Below are positions 18,375-27,204 of a stretch of DNA of 64,000 nucleotides, in pieces. The stretch comes from Microbacterium sp. RURRCA19A (GTDB taxonomy: Bacteria > Actinomycetota > Actinomycetes > Actinomycetales > Microbacteriaceae). A program made the translations under genes and the position numbers. Each line of letters starts with the position of its first letter. Position 1 is the first letter of the stretch. The DNA lies in assembly GCF_900156455.1 (NCBI RefSeq), contig NZ_FTNQ01000001.1:124001-188000 (forward strand). Direction: 5' to 3'. The notes beneath the pieces are model-generated. The model searched no databases, was not told where the DNA came from, and saw only the letters and a list, made by a program, of their open reading frames with translations.

Positions 18375-18934
18375 GCAGGCGGCCAGTCGATGAGCACGAG
18401 ACTCTGCTTCGTGTCGGCGACCTTCACCCAGCCATCGCCGAAGAGGTAGGTGATGCCGTAGCCGTCGGCACCGCGCCCGGCGAGCCAGTCGGGGTTCTCG
18501 GTGATGTAGACCTCGTCGCCGGTGCCCTCTTCACGCTTCCACCCGGAGTCGACGAGGTCGTTCTCGGCCTTCTCTGCGGCGGTGGCGTCGATCGGCGCCC
18601 ACCCGAACATCTGAACCGTGCCCGCGGTGGCGGAGCCGTCGCTCCACTTGCACAGGATGCCGTCGGGCACCTCCGTCGCTCCGACCCGGAACGGCTCGCT
18701 CTGCGCCTTCCAGCCGATGCTCTCGAAGTCGGCGGCGGTCGACGAGAGGATGATCGTCTCGCACGTCGGGTCGGCGGTCTCGGCATCCGGGGCGACCGTC
18801 GGGGACGTGGCCGGGGAGGCGGCGTCGTCGCCGGTCGGTGCCGCCGAAGGACTGGCCGGTGCGGCGGCGGTCGGGGCGCACGCGGTGAGCGCGAGCGCCG
18901 ACAGGAGCGCGGCCGCGACGAGGACCCGGCGCAT
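18365..18934 (-). CDS. Lipoprotein of unknown function
   Basis: The 189 residues start with a type II signal peptide (MRRVLVAAALLSALALTAC) with the lipidated Cys19. A Thr/Ala/Pro/Ser-rich linker (about 20-50) follows, then a folded domain with one cysteine pair (DPTCETIILSS and DGILCKWSDG) and a tryptophan- and glycine-rich C-terminus (DWLAGRGADGYGITYLFGDGWVKVADT). It is probably exported and anchored on the outer face of the membrane. The start overlaps the hisN stop (ATGA), so the two are cotranslated. Confidence 0.8.
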   Translation of the reverse strand: MRRVLVAAALLSALALTACAPTAAAPASPSAAPTGDDAASPATSPTVAPDAETADPTCETIILSSTAADFESIGWKAQSEPFRVGATEVPDGILCKWSDGSATAGTVQMFGWAPIDATAAEKAENDLVDSGWKREEGTGDEVYITENPDWLAGRGADGYGITYLFGDGWVKVADTKQSLVLIDWPPAQR

Positions 18935-19770
18935 CACGGGGCGTCCTCGTCGTGCAGGAGCGCGAGGAAGTCGTCGTGGAGCACGCCGTTGGTCGCGAGC
19001 GAGGATTCCGCGTCGAGACGGTCCGTGCCGTCGAACGCCGAGAAGCGTCCACCGGCCTCGCGCACGATGGGCGCGATCGCGGCGATGTCGTACTCCTTCA
19101 CGCCGAACTCGGCGACGAGCTCGAGGCGCCCCTCGGCCAGCCACATGTAGGGCAGGGCATCGCCGTAGCCGCGGTCGCGCCACACGGCACGCGCCAGGCG
19201 CTCGAGCGTCGGCACGAGGTCGACGTCGTCCCACTGCTCGATGCTCTGGAAACTGATGCTCGACTGCGCGATGTCGTCGACGGCCGAGACATGGATGCGA
19301 CGGGGCTCGCCGTCGCGGCCGTTGGTCCACGCGCCGCGACCGGTCGACGCCCACCACCGGCGTCCGAGGGCGGGCTGGCTCACCACTCCCACCTGCGGGA
19401 CGCCGTCGACGCTCAGCGCGATCAGGGTCGCCCACACGGGGATGCCGCGCATGTAGTTGTGGGTACCGTCGATCGGGTCGATGACCCACCGGCGTGACGT
19501 CTCACCGGACACGCCGTACTCCTCGCCGAGGATGGCGTCGTCGGGGCGCTCGGCATCCAGGATCTCGCGGATCGCGCGTTCGGTGGCGAGATCGGCCTCG
19601 GTGACGTGGGTGCGGTCGGGTTTGGTGTCGATCCGCAGGTCGGTCGCGTCGAATCGCGCCATGGCGACCGCGTCGGCCGCGTCGGCGAGACGCAACGCCA
19701 GCGCCAGGTCATCGCTCAGGGACGAGTCGGAGGTCGCGGCGGTCGAGAGCGGCTCATCGATGGGGGACAC
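18934..19770 (-). CDS. hisN: Inositol monophosphatase family, probable histidinol-phosphatase
   Basis: This 278-residue Mg2+-dependent phosphatase has the family metal site: GEEYG, the WVIDPIDGTHNYMRGIPVWATLIAL segment and, near the end, a GGRFSAFDGTD-type motif. HisN-type members catalyse the last-but-one step of histidine synthesis in actinobacteria; inositol phosphatase or PAP phosphatase activity is possible. The GTG start at 19770 is supported by TATCCT 6 nt upstream. The first 20 residues are poorly conserved. Confidence 0.82.
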   Translation of the reverse strand: MSPIDEPLSTAATSDSSLSDDLALALRLADAADAVAMARFDATDLRIDTKPDRTHVTEADLATERAIREILDAERPDDAILGEEYGVSGETSRRWVIDPIDGTHNYMRGIPVWATLIALSVDGVPQVGVVSQPALGRRWWASTGRGAWTNGRDGEPRRIHVSAVDDIAQSSISFQSIEQWDDVDLVPTLERLARAVWRDRGYGDALPYMWLAEGRLELVAEFGVKEYDIAAIAPIVREAGGRFSAFDGTDRLDAESSLATNGVLHDDFLALLHDEDAP

Positions 19771-19776
19771 GCGTCC

Positions 19777-19782
19777 AGGATA
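19777..19782 (-). promoter_or_regulatory. -10 element of hisN (leaderless)
   Basis: TATCCT on the minus strand, 6 nt before GTG 19770. Confidence 0.6.
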
Positions 19783-19873
19783 GACGGCGTGCCTGGGTCG
19801 ATTTGGTGAGGCCGCGTCACCCCTGGTAACGTAATCCCTCGGTTCGGAACGCGTTTTCCGGGCCGAACGGAAC

Positions 19874-19949
19874 GCACCTCTAGCTCAATCGGCAGAGCAA
19901 CTGACTCTTAATCAGTGGGTTCTGGGTTCGAGTCCCAGGGGGTGCACCA
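19874..19949 (+). tRNA. tRNA-Lys (anticodon CUU)
   Basis: Acceptor arms GCACCTC and GGGGTGC pair, the D arm is AGCTCAATCGGCAGAGC, the anticodon stem encloses CTCTTAA giving CUU, and the T arm is CTGGGTTCGAGTCCCAG. The CCA is encoded (19947-19949). Confidence 0.95.
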
Positions 19950-19952
19950 CCG

Positions 19953-19982
19953 GGCCCTCACCCTCACGGGTGGGGGCCTTTT
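19953..19982 (+). terminator. Intrinsic terminator of tRNA-Lys
   Basis: GGCCCTCACCC pairs with GGGTGGGGGCC (one G-U pair) around a TCAC loop and is followed by TTTT. This is one of the few classical U-tract terminators here. Confidence 0.8.
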
Positions 19983-20039
19983 CCGTTCCCGCAGGCCACG
20001 CGTCTCGCGATTCCGTCGCCGCCGCGCGAGGATGGCGGT

Positions 20040-20561
20040 ATGGCCGACGACGAGATGTGGGACGTCACCGACGTCCAGGGAACCCCCACCGGCACCTTCC
20101 ACCGGAGGGGCGACGGGCCGTTGCCGGCCGGGTCGTTCCATATCGTGGCGTCCGTGTGCGTGGTGGCATCCACCGGTCGGGTTCTCGTGAGCCGGAGGGC
20201 CGAGGGAAAGGATTACCCGCTCGCGTGGGAGTTCCCCGCCGGAAGCGCGCTGCGCGGGGAGTCGAGCCGTCGCGGGGCCGCACGGGAGCTCGACGAAGAA
20301 GTGGGGATCTCCGTCCTTCCGGATGAACTCGTGCGGGTGGGGCGGGTGGTCGAGGAGCGTGCCCTGTTCGACCTGTGGACCGTTCGTCTCGACGAAGAAC
20401 CGTCCGTCGTGGTCGACCCCGAGGAAGTGCTCGACGCGGAATGGGTCGACCTCGACGAGGTGCGCCGTCGCTGGCAGGCCGGAGTGTTCGCCACCCCGTG
20501 GAACGCGCGGTTCACGCAGCTGTGGGCGAGCCTCGAGCAGGCCGTTCGGGCCGAACCGTGA
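20040..20561 (+). CDS. Nudix hydrolase
   Basis: This 173-residue enzyme hydrolyses a nucleoside diphosphate linked to another group. The Nudix box is at residues 68-90 (GSALRGESSRRGAARELDEE, ending EVGI), with the metal-binding glutamates in RELDEE. The N-terminal DVTDVQGTPTGTFHRRGDGPLPAGSFHIVASVCVV is typical of the isopentenyl-diphosphate-isomerase-like or YfcD-like branch. The exact substrate is unknown. The GTGA overlap couples it to the next hydrolase. Confidence 0.88.
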   Translation: MADDEMWDVTDVQGTPTGTFHRRGDGPLPAGSFHIVASVCVVASTGRVLVSRRAEGKDYPLAWEFPAGSALRGESSRRGAARELDEEVGISVLPDELVRVGRVVEERALFDLWTVRLDEEPSVVVDPEEVLDAEWVDLDEVRRRWQAGVFATPWNARFTQLWASLEQAVRAEP

Positions 20562-21436
20562 CCGATCGCACGTTCGACGTCGCGGTCGCCGGAGGGGCGC
20601 TGCGCGTGGGGGAGTGGCATCCGGATGCCGACGGCCTCCCGTGGCTGCTCGTGCACGGGGTCACGGCCGCGCATCCCGCGTGGGCCTGGCTCGCGCGCGA
20701 GACCCCCGGGGTGCGTCTGATCGCCCCGGATCTCCGCGGGCGGGGGCGCAGCTCCGACGTGGGCGGACCGTTCGGTATGGCCGCGCACGCCGACGACCTG
20801 GCGAGGGTCCTGGACGCCGTGGGCGTCGAGCAGGCACTCGTCGTCGGTCACTCCATGGGCGCGTTCGTGTCCGCGGTCTTCGCCGACCGGTACCCCGAGC
20901 GCGCGGCGGCGGTGGTGCTCGTCGACGGAGGCCTGCCCCTCGACCTCCCCGACGGGATGCCGCCCCGCGAGGCGGTGCGACACGTTCTCGGGCCCACGGC
21001 GGCACGTTTGGAGATGAGGTTCCCGAATGCTGTCGCCTACCGGGACTTCTGGCGGAGTCATCCCGCGTTCGTCGGACGCGAGGACCCCCTGCTCGACGCG
21101 TACTTCGCCTACGACCTGGTCGGGGCGGACGACGGGTGGCGGCCCGCCACGACGATCGAGACCGTCGAGGCCGACTCGCTCGATCAGAACACCGGCGCCG
21201 ACATCGCCCGTGCCCTCGCGGGGATGCCTCGCCCGACGGTGCTGCTCGCCGCCGAACGCGGACTGCGGGGCGAGGTTCCGCCGCTCTATCCCGACCTCGC
21301 GCGAGTGCGGCGCGACGTTCCGGGCCTGCGCGACGCACGACGCGCCGCCGGGACCGACCACTACTCGATCGTGATGTCGGTGGAGGGAGCGCGCGCGGTG
21401 TCCGCGGCCGCGTGCCAAGCCGCTCGGATCGCCTGA
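20558..21436 (+). CDS. Alpha/beta hydrolase
   Basis: This 292-residue hydrolase has the oxyanion-hole motif LLVHGVTAAHPAWAW, the nucleophile elbow GHSMG with Ser99, and a C-terminal His in GTDHYSIVM, close to the usual catalytic histidine. The cap region runs from about 120 to 215. It is cytoplasmic, with unknown substrate. The GTG start overlaps the Nudix stop by four bases; the longer frame from 20375 lies inside the Nudix gene and is rejected. Confidence 0.85.
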   Translation: MTDRTFDVAVAGGALRVGEWHPDADGLPWLLVHGVTAAHPAWAWLARETPGVRLIAPDLRGRGRSSDVGGPFGMAAHADDLARVLDAVGVEQALVVGHSMGAFVSAVFADRYPERAAAVVLVDGGLPLDLPDGMPPREAVRHVLGPTAARLEMRFPNAVAYRDFWRSHPAFVGREDPLLDAYFAYDLVGADDGWRPATTIETVEADSLDQNTGADIARALAGMPRPTVLLAAERGLRGEVPPLYPDLARVRRDVPGLRDARRAAGTDHYSIVMSVEGARAVSAAACQAARIA

Positions 21437-21530
21437 CCCCGGGCGACACGCGGGTGCTCCGTCGCCCGTCGAGCGGGTGAACTTCGCCGGGCCGGAGGCC
21501 GGATCCGGGCTCGGCGACGCGGCGACCGCC

Positions 21531-21536
21531 TACCGT
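21531..21536 (+). promoter_or_regulatory. -10 element of the SGNH hydrolase gene
   Basis: TACCGT, 7 nt before the ATG at 21544. Confidence 0.5.
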
Positions 21537-21543
21537 CGGCCGA

Positions 21544-22860
21544 ATGCGTCGTCTCTTCGTCTCCGGTGCCGCTCTGGCCGCCATCGCCCTCTCGGCGTTC
21601 CTCGTCGCCGGCAACCCGGCCGTCGCCGCCGTCCCCGATCTGACCGGCCGCTCCTATGTCGCCCTGGGCGATTCGTACGCCGCGGCGTGGGGGCTGCCCC
21701 TCTCATCGACCCAGCCCGCGCAGGGCTGCGATCAGTCCGATCAGAACTACCCGCACCTCCTCGCGGCACAGTTCGGGTTCGCCCTCACCGACCGCTCGTG
21801 CGGCGGCGCCGTCATCGCCAACGTCGTGGACACCCCGCAGACCGTGGCAGGCGGAACCGCTCCGGCGCAGTCCGATTCCCTGGATGCCACCACCGACCTG
21901 GTGACCCTCACCATCGGCGGAAACGACCTGGGCTTCTGGAACATCGGTCAGATGTGCGTCGCCCTCTCCGCGGCCGGTCCGGTGGCCGGCAGTGTCGACG
22001 GGCAGACGCACGCGACGTGCCGGGAGCAGTTCGTCGTCGACACGCCCGCGGGCCCCGTCAACACGCTCGAGACGCAGATCGACCAGACGGTCGCCCCCGC
22101 GCTCCAGTCGGCCATCGCCGCGATCCACGCGCGCGCACCGCAGGCCGAGATCGTGGTGATCGGCTACCCCGCACTCGCGCCCGACTCGGCCCACACGCCG
22201 AGCGGGGGCTGCTACTCCGGCCTGTTCCAGGGACTCGGGTTCCGGACGAACGCCTACCCGTACACCGACGTCGACGTCGCGCTGCTGCACGACACCCAGG
22301 CGTACCTCGACGACGCCATGGCCGCGGCCACTCAGGCGGCGGGTGCGACCTACGTCTCGCTCCTGGCCGACTCCGTGGCGCACAGCCCGTGCACCCCCGC
22401 CGACTCCTACGTCAACGGCATCACCCTCACGCTGTCGCCCGACAGCGTCCCGGTGAGCGGCCTGCCGTTCGGGGGAGTCAAGATCGGCGCCCTGCACCCC
22501 AACGCCTCCGGCGCGGCGTTCGCGGCCGGCCACGCGGCCGACGCCGTCCGTGCGCTGTTCGCGGAGCCCGATCCGACGCCGACGCCGACCCCGACGCCCA
22601 CGCCCACGGCGACCGTCACTCCGACTCCCACGCCGACTCCGGTGCCGACCGGTGAACCGACCGCGACGCCCGCGCCGACGACATCGCCGACGGCGACCCC
22701 GGCCGCGGCCGCCACCGCATCGCCCGCCCCGACGTCTCACGCCGGTCTCGCCTCGACGGGAACGCCCTCCGTCGCGGCCGCCATCGGGATCGGCGCCGTG
22801 ATGCTGCTCGTCGGTGGGCTGGTCACGGTCGCGCTCCGACGCCGCCCCGACCGCCGCTAG
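21544..22860 (+). CDS. Cell-wall-anchored SGNH/GDSL hydrolase
   Basis: This 438-residue secreted esterase or lipase has a signal peptide (about 1-28, cut near AVAAVPD). The SGNH domain (about 30-335) has block I ALGDSYAAAW with nucleophile Ser44, block III TIGGNDLGFW, and block V ALHPNASG. Six cysteines (GCDQ, SCGG, MCVA, TCRE, GCYS, PCTP) suggest three disulfides, as in Streptomyces SGNH lipases. A Pro/Thr-rich stalk (about 341-400) follows. LASTG at 402-406, a membrane segment and an RRRPDRR tail form a class E-type sorting signal. Confidence 0.88.
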   Translation: MRRLFVSGAALAAIALSAFLVAGNPAVAAVPDLTGRSYVALGDSYAAAWGLPLSSTQPAQGCDQSDQNYPHLLAAQFGFALTDRSCGGAVIANVVDTPQTVAGGTAPAQSDSLDATTDLVTLTIGGNDLGFWNIGQMCVALSAAGPVAGSVDGQTHATCREQFVVDTPAGPVNTLETQIDQTVAPALQSAIAAIHARAPQAEIVVIGYPALAPDSAHTPSGGCYSGLFQGLGFRTNAYPYTDVDVALLHDTQAYLDDAMAAATQAAGATYVSLLADSVAHSPCTPADSYVNGITLTLSPDSVPVSGLPFGGVKIGALHPNASGAAFAAGHAADAVRALFAEPDPTPTPTPTPTPTATVTPTPTPTPVPTGEPTATPAPTTSPTATPAAAATASPAPTSHAGLASTGTPSVAAAIGIGAVMLLVGGLVTVALRRRPDRR

Positions 22861-22872
22861 TCGCGCGTGACG

Positions 22873-22913
22873 CAGGTGCCCGGTCGTCCCCTCAGCGGGC
22901 GGTCGGGCACCTG
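22873..22913 (+). terminator. Hairpin after the SGNH hydrolase gene
   Basis: CAGGTGCCCG and CGGGCACCTG form a perfect 10-bp outer stem, with a partly paired interior. There is no clear U tract. Confidence 0.55.
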
Positions 22914-22969
22914 GTGTGCTGCCGGACTGCGCCCGCGGAGTCGGACAGGGCGCGCGGTGCCCGGCCGGG

Positions 22970-22975
22970 TAGGCT
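22970..22975 (+). promoter_or_regulatory. -10 element upstream of the UTRA-GntR gene
   Basis: TAGGCT, 36 nt before the start codon. The leader contains a GAGG site at about 8 nt from the ATG. Confidence 0.45.
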
Positions 22976-23011
22976 GAGCGCGTCGGGCCACCGAGCGGTG
23001 AGGATGTGCGG

Positions 23012-23764
23012 ATGTCGAGAGGGCGTTCCGATGCCGAACATCTCGTCGACGTCCTCATCGGTATCTGGAAGAGCGTCGATCAGGAGCGCCGTCCGATGCC
23101 GTCCGAGCCCCAGCTGGCCGCACTGACCGGAGCCAGCCGCACGTCCGTTCGCGAAGCTCTGATCCGCCTGGAGGAGCGCGGCTACATCCACCGCTCGCAC
23201 GGCGCGCGCACCGTCATCCACTCCCACCTCGACCAGCTCGGCACGCGCGTGGATCAGCAACGCGACCATCTCGAGGCCATCGCTCGCGCGGGCTATCGGC
23301 CGAGCGTGCGGGTCGTCTCCGCCGCGTTCGGGGTGGTCGAGAGGTCTCCGAACGGCCCCGAGCAGTTCCACGATCTGCCGATCGGCACGCGCGTCCTGCG
23401 TACCCGCAAGGTGTGGAGCGCCGACGGACATCCCTACGTGATGGCGGACGACGTGATCCCCGTCACGGACACCCGCGCCTCCGAGGTGCTGGAGACGGAT
23501 CTCGACCCGTCGATGCCCGTCTTCGACCTCGCCGAAAGCCTGAACGGCGTGGCGGTCGCGTGGGAGACGGTCTGGTTCGGCTCATCGATGCTCGCCGACG
23601 ACGAACGCGATGCTCTCGGCCTCGAGACGACGGCGCCGGCGCTGGAGCTCACCTACTGCGGGGTCGGGCCGACGCGTGAGGTCGCCTACTGGTGTCGCGA
23701 GGTGCAGACGCCGGCGCCGGCGCAGCTGCGGAACGTCCTGGTGCGCCGCGTCACGCGCGGATGA
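23012..23764 (+). CDS. GntR family regulator with UTRA ligand domain (HutC subfamily)
   Basis: The 250 residues carry an N-terminal winged helix (about 5-75): WKSVDQERRPMPSEPQLAALTGASRTSVREALIRLEERGYIHRSHGART, cited by position, then a UTRA small-molecule domain (about 80-245). The gene heads the solute-binding/nucleoside hydrolase cluster and probably represses it until an inducer binds. Two palindromes of the HutC type lie between this gene and the next (23883-23897 and 23905-23919). ATG 23012 is chosen over GTG 23006. Confidence 0.85.
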   Translation: MSRGRSDAEHLVDVLIGIWKSVDQERRPMPSEPQLAALTGASRTSVREALIRLEERGYIHRSHGARTVIHSHLDQLGTRVDQQRDHLEAIARAGYRPSVRVVSAAFGVVERSPNGPEQFHDLPIGTRVLRTRKVWSADGHPYVMADDVIPVTDTRASEVLETDLDPSMPVFDLAESLNGVAVAWETVWFGSSMLADDERDALGLETTAPALELTYCGVGPTREVAYWCREVQTPAPAQLRNVLVRRVTRG

Positions 23765-23882
23765 TCCCACGCCGTCCGCCCCGGTGACACACGGTCCCGG
23801 GGCCGATCTCCTCTCTCGCGGTCGGGCCGCGCGCTGCGGCCGCGTTCGCGCCGAGCATTTCGCGCGCGTTCCGGCTTCGTAA

Positions 23883-23897
23883 ACTTGTCTGATAAGT
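23883..23897. promoter_or_regulatory. Operator box 1 for the UTRA-GntR regulator
   Basis: ACTTGTCTGATAAGT, an imperfect palindrome of the TTGTC-N-GACAA type recognised by HutC-subfamily regulators. Confidence 0.55.
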
Positions 23898-23904
23898 CCG
23901 GAGA

Positions 23905-23919
23905 AGTTGTCCGACAAGT
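23905..23919. promoter_or_regulatory. Operator box 2 for the UTRA-GntR regulator
   Basis: AGTTGTCCGACAAGT contains the perfect inverted repeat TTGTC-C-GACAA. Its centre is 22 bp from that of box 1, two helical turns, so both would be bound on the same face. Confidence 0.65.
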
Positions 23920-24002
23920 GGGACACTCGCCTCGGGCCGCATTCCGCGGCTTCGCAGCCGAACGCGACATCGACCCTCGGCGCCTACCCGAAAGGCTCTC
24001 CC

Positions 24003-25187
24003 GTGATTCCAGGTTCCGCGCACCGCCCCTCCCGACCGTTCTTCGCCCTCGCTATCCTCGCCGTGGCCGGCGCCGCACTCTCCGGCTGTGCCTCGGGCGC
24101 GGCGCCCGCCGCACCGGCATCCGCGATCCCTCTCGCGGATGAGGCCAGCATCCTCACCGACGTCTGCCCGGCGATGATCGTCATCCAGGCCACGTGGGAG
24201 CCCGAGGTCGACCACGGACCGTTCTACGGACTCGTCGGCCCCGACGCGGTCATCGACGCTGACAAGAAGAGCGTCACCGGAACGCTCGTCGACGGAGGCA
24301 AGAGCACCGGCGTGCAGATCGAGGTGCGCTCGGGCGGGTCGGCCATCGGCTACCAGCCCGTCGCCTCGCAGATGTACACCGACACCTCGATCACGCTCGG
24401 GAGCGTCCCCACCGAGGATCGCGTGGCGGGGGCGGCCAGTCAGCCGACCATCGGCGTCTTCGCGACGCGCCAGCAGAGCCCGCAGATGATCATGTGGGAT
24501 CCGGAGACGCACCCCGACTGGACGTCGATCGCGGACATCGGAAAGACGGATGCCACGGTCGTCGTGCCGAAGGGCGGGCTGTACGCGCAGGCGCTCGTCG
24601 CCAAGGGCGTGCTGAAGCAGTCGCAGCTCTCCGACTCGTACGACGGCAGCCCCGCGCGGTTCGTCAGCGACCCGAGCATCGCCCAGAACGGTTTCGCGAC
24701 CTCCGAGCCGTACATCTACGAGCACGAGATCTCACAGTGGGACAAGCCGGTGAAGTACCAGCTCGTGAAGGACGCCGGATACGACGTCTATCCGGACGCC
24801 CTCTCCATCCGTTCGGCGGATCTCGAGAAGCTCTCGCCCTGCCTCACCAAGCTCGTACCGATCCTCCAGCGCTCCGCCCTGGCCTACCTCGCCGATCCCG
24901 CACCGACCAACGCCCTCATCGTGAAGCTCGTGGAGGAGTACGACACCGGTTGGGTCTACTCGGCCGGCGTCGCCGAGGCGGGTGCGGGCATCCTGAAGAA
25001 CCTTCATCTGATGGCCGGCACGGACCCCTCGGTTCCGATCGGGGATTTCGCTCCCGAGCGCGCGCAGAGCAGTTTCGAGCAGGTGACCGCTCTCCTGGGC
25101 GCCTCGGGGGTCACGATCGAACCCGGGCTGAAGGCGGACGACATCTTCGACAGTCAGTTCATCGACACTTCCCTGACCGGCAAGTGA
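24003..25187 (+). CDS. Solute-binding lipoprotein, NMT1/SsuA-like
   Basis: The 394 residues start with a lipoprotein signal peptide ending LSGC (Cys29). The mature part (CPAMIVIQATWEPEVDHGPFYGLVGPDA and GGLYAQALVAKGVL) resembles NMT1/THI5- and sulfonate-type ABC substrate-binding proteins, which bind pyrimidine precursors, taurine and similar small molecules outside the cell. No permease or ATPase gene is adjacent. The GTG 24003 start has a GAAAGG site; longer frames begin inside the operators. A paralogue starts at 63529. Confidence 0.8.
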   Translation: MIPGSAHRPSRPFFALAILAVAGAALSGCASGAAPAAPASAIPLADEASILTDVCPAMIVIQATWEPEVDHGPFYGLVGPDAVIDADKKSVTGTLVDGGKSTGVQIEVRSGGSAIGYQPVASQMYTDTSITLGSVPTEDRVAGAASQPTIGVFATRQQSPQMIMWDPETHPDWTSIADIGKTDATVVVPKGGLYAQALVAKGVLKQSQLSDSYDGSPARFVSDPSIAQNGFATSEPYIYEHEISQWDKPVKYQLVKDAGYDVYPDALSIRSADLEKLSPCLTKLVPILQRSALAYLADPAPTNALIVKLVEEYDTGWVYSAGVAEAGAGILKNLHLMAGTDPSVPIGDFAPERAQSSFEQVTALLGASGVTIEPGLKADDIFDSQFIDTSLTGK

Positions 25188-25267
25188 GATCCGGCGGCGG
25201 TGAGGGTCTCCGGTCCCTCGCCGCCGTCTCGACCCACCCGTCCCACCACGAGAGAGCAGCCCCGTAG

Positions 25268-26239
25268 ATGTCCACATCCCGCCGTGTCCCGCTCCTCCTC
25301 GACATGGACTTCGGTATCGACGATTCGATGGCGACCCTGTACCTCACCGGCTCCGGACGTGCCGAGATCGTCGCCGTCGGGACGGTGCACGGCAACACCT
25401 CGGCCGCGCAGGCGGCTCGAAACGCTCGACAACTGCTCAACGTGCTCGGTCTCGGGGCGGTGCCGGTGGCGCGCGGCGAGGCCGCGCCGTGGAATCAGGA
25501 CGTCCACTACGCCACCGCCGTGCACGGAGACGACGGCATCGGGGGCATGGCGTCCGTCGAGGATCCCCCGGGGGGGATCGTCGGCGAGTCGGCCGCGGAG
25601 CAGATCGTGCGCTTCGCGCGGGCCCGCCCCGGAGAGCTCGTCCTGCTGGCGACGGGGCCCCTTTCGAACATCGGCCGAGCCTTCGAGCTCGAGCCGCGGC
25701 TGGATGCGCTCCTGCGCGCGATCGTGGTGATGGGCGGTGCGGTCGCCGTCCCCGGAAACATGGCTCCGCACGCCGAGGCGAACATCCGTCATGATCCGGA
25801 GGCCGCTGACCACGTCTTCCGCTCAGCGCGGAACCTCCTCCTCGTGCCGCTGGACATCACGATGGCGTGCCGCATCACCGACGCCGAGCTGCACCGGATC
25901 GCTCGCGCCCCGTCCACGCCGGGTGTCGACCTGGTGCGGGCGATGCTTCCGCAGTACCTCGACTTCAACGCGCGCGACCTGGGCGTCACCGGCTTCCCGC
26001 TGCACGACCCGACAGCCGCGGTGCTGGCGCTCGACCCGTACGCCGCCGATTACCTCGAGGCTCCCGTTCGCGTGGAGCTCGAGGGGAGCCTCACCCGCGG
26101 GATGACGTCGGTCGACCGACGCCCGGAGCCCGCGGCATCCGATCGTCCCGTGGTGCGCATCGCGATGCGACCCCGGCGGTCCCTGGTCGACCAGTTCGTC
26201 CGGGCGGCCTTCGAATGCCCGGTGCGCGTGCCGGAATGA
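25268..26239 (+). CDS. Nucleoside hydrolase (IunH/Rih family)
   Basis: This 323-residue enzyme cleaves the N-glycosidic bond of ribonucleosides, giving base and ribose. The calcium-binding N-terminal motif D-M-D-F-G-I-D-D is at residues 12-19, matching the family DxDxGxDD. Other family pieces are ATGPLSNIGRAFELEP, IVVMGGAV and FPLHDPTAAV with a likely catalytic His. It lies 80 bp after the binding protein; its stop overlaps the kinase start. The preferred nucleoside is not evident. Confidence 0.9.
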   Translation: MSTSRRVPLLLDMDFGIDDSMATLYLTGSGRAEIVAVGTVHGNTSAAQAARNARQLLNVLGLGAVPVARGEAAPWNQDVHYATAVHGDDGIGGMASVEDPPGGIVGESAAEQIVRFARARPGELVLLATGPLSNIGRAFELEPRLDALLRAIVVMGGAVAVPGNMAPHAEANIRHDPEAADHVFRSARNLLLVPLDITMACRITDAELHRIARAPSTPGVDLVRAMLPQYLDFNARDLGVTGFPLHDPTAAVLALDPYAADYLEAPVRVELEGSLTRGMTSVDRRPEPAASDRPVVRIAMRPRRSLVDQFVRAAFECPVRVPE

Positions 26240-27204
26240 GCGCCGTCACGCGTGTCGTCGGGGGCTTCAGCCTGGATGCCGTGCGCTTCGCCGACGGAGC
26301 CTACGAGGTGGACCGCCCGGGCGGGAACGGCTTCTGGGCGGCCCTGGGCGTCGTGTTGGCGGGAGGTTCCGCCGCCGTCCACGGCGTCGTCGGCGACGAC
26401 TACCCCGACGAGGCGCTGCAGCGTCTGCGGGACTGCGGTGCCGACATCGGCGGCATCCGGCGGCTCTCCGGCAGCCCGAGTCTCCGGGTGAGCTTCTCGT
26501 ATCGCCCGGACGAGACACGAGCCCATCCGGCCGATCCCGCGGCGATCGCCGATCTTCCACCGGAAGACCGCGCCAGGTTCCTCGACACCACCGATCGTGA
26601 GGATCTGCTGCTCGCGACCCTGCCGACCCCCGCGGATCTGGCCGCCGCGCACGCGGATTCCTGGTACCTGGGGCTGCTGCCCGCTCGTCGACTGCGCGAG
26701 ATCGTGGCCGTAGCTCGAGGCGACGGGTGCGTGGTGCTCGACTGCCCGGACCGGACCGAGATCGCGCGGGACGGCAGCGCCGCTCTCCGCGATGTCCTTC
26801 CCGACGTCGATGTCTTCCTGCCGAGCACGTCGGATGCCGCGGTGTTCCTTCCGGACGTCCCCGAGCGCGACCTGCCGTCGCTGTTCCACGGCTGGGGTGC
26901 GCGGGCCGTCGTACTGAAGTGCGGATCCCGCGGCGCGGTGATCTCGACCGGTCGGGGTCGCTGGCACGTCCCCGTGTTCCCTGATCCCGACGCGTTCGAT
27001 GCGACCGGCGCCGGCGACGTGTTCGGGGGAGCGTGCGCCGCGACCCTCGCGGGTACGGGCGATCTGGTCGCCGCCGTCGTCGCCGGGGCCGCGGCGGCCT
27101 CGTTCGCCACCGCTGCCCGCACGCCGCTGGAGCTGTCGCGGATCGCGCACGACGACGTCGAACGACGCCGCCGCTTCATCGCGGCACGAGTGGAGGAGAT
27201 GTGA
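26236..27204 (+). CDS. PfkB family sugar or nucleoside kinase
   Basis: This 322-residue kinase has the PfkB (ribokinase-like) C-terminal signature FDATGAGDVFGGACAA with catalytic Asp261 and the earlier GGNGFWAALGVVLAGG. Relatives phosphorylate ribose, adenosine, inosine or pseudouridine with ATP. Given the nucleoside hydrolase before it and the LOG-type enzyme after it, ribose or a nucleoside is the likely substrate (inference). It overlaps both neighbours by four bases. Confidence 0.85.
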   Translation: MSAVTRVVGGFSLDAVRFADGAYEVDRPGGNGFWAALGVVLAGGSAAVHGVVGDDYPDEALQRLRDCGADIGGIRRLSGSPSLRVSFSYRPDETRAHPADPAAIADLPPEDRARFLDTTDREDLLLATLPTPADLAAAHADSWYLGLLPARRLREIVAVARGDGCVVLDCPDRTEIARDGSAALRDVLPDVDVFLPSTSDAAVFLPDVPERDLPSLFHGWGARAVVLKCGSRGAVISTGRGRWHVPVFPDPDAFDATGAGDVFGGACAATLAGTGDLVAAVVAGAAAASFATAARTPLELSRIAHDDVERRRRFIAARVEEM

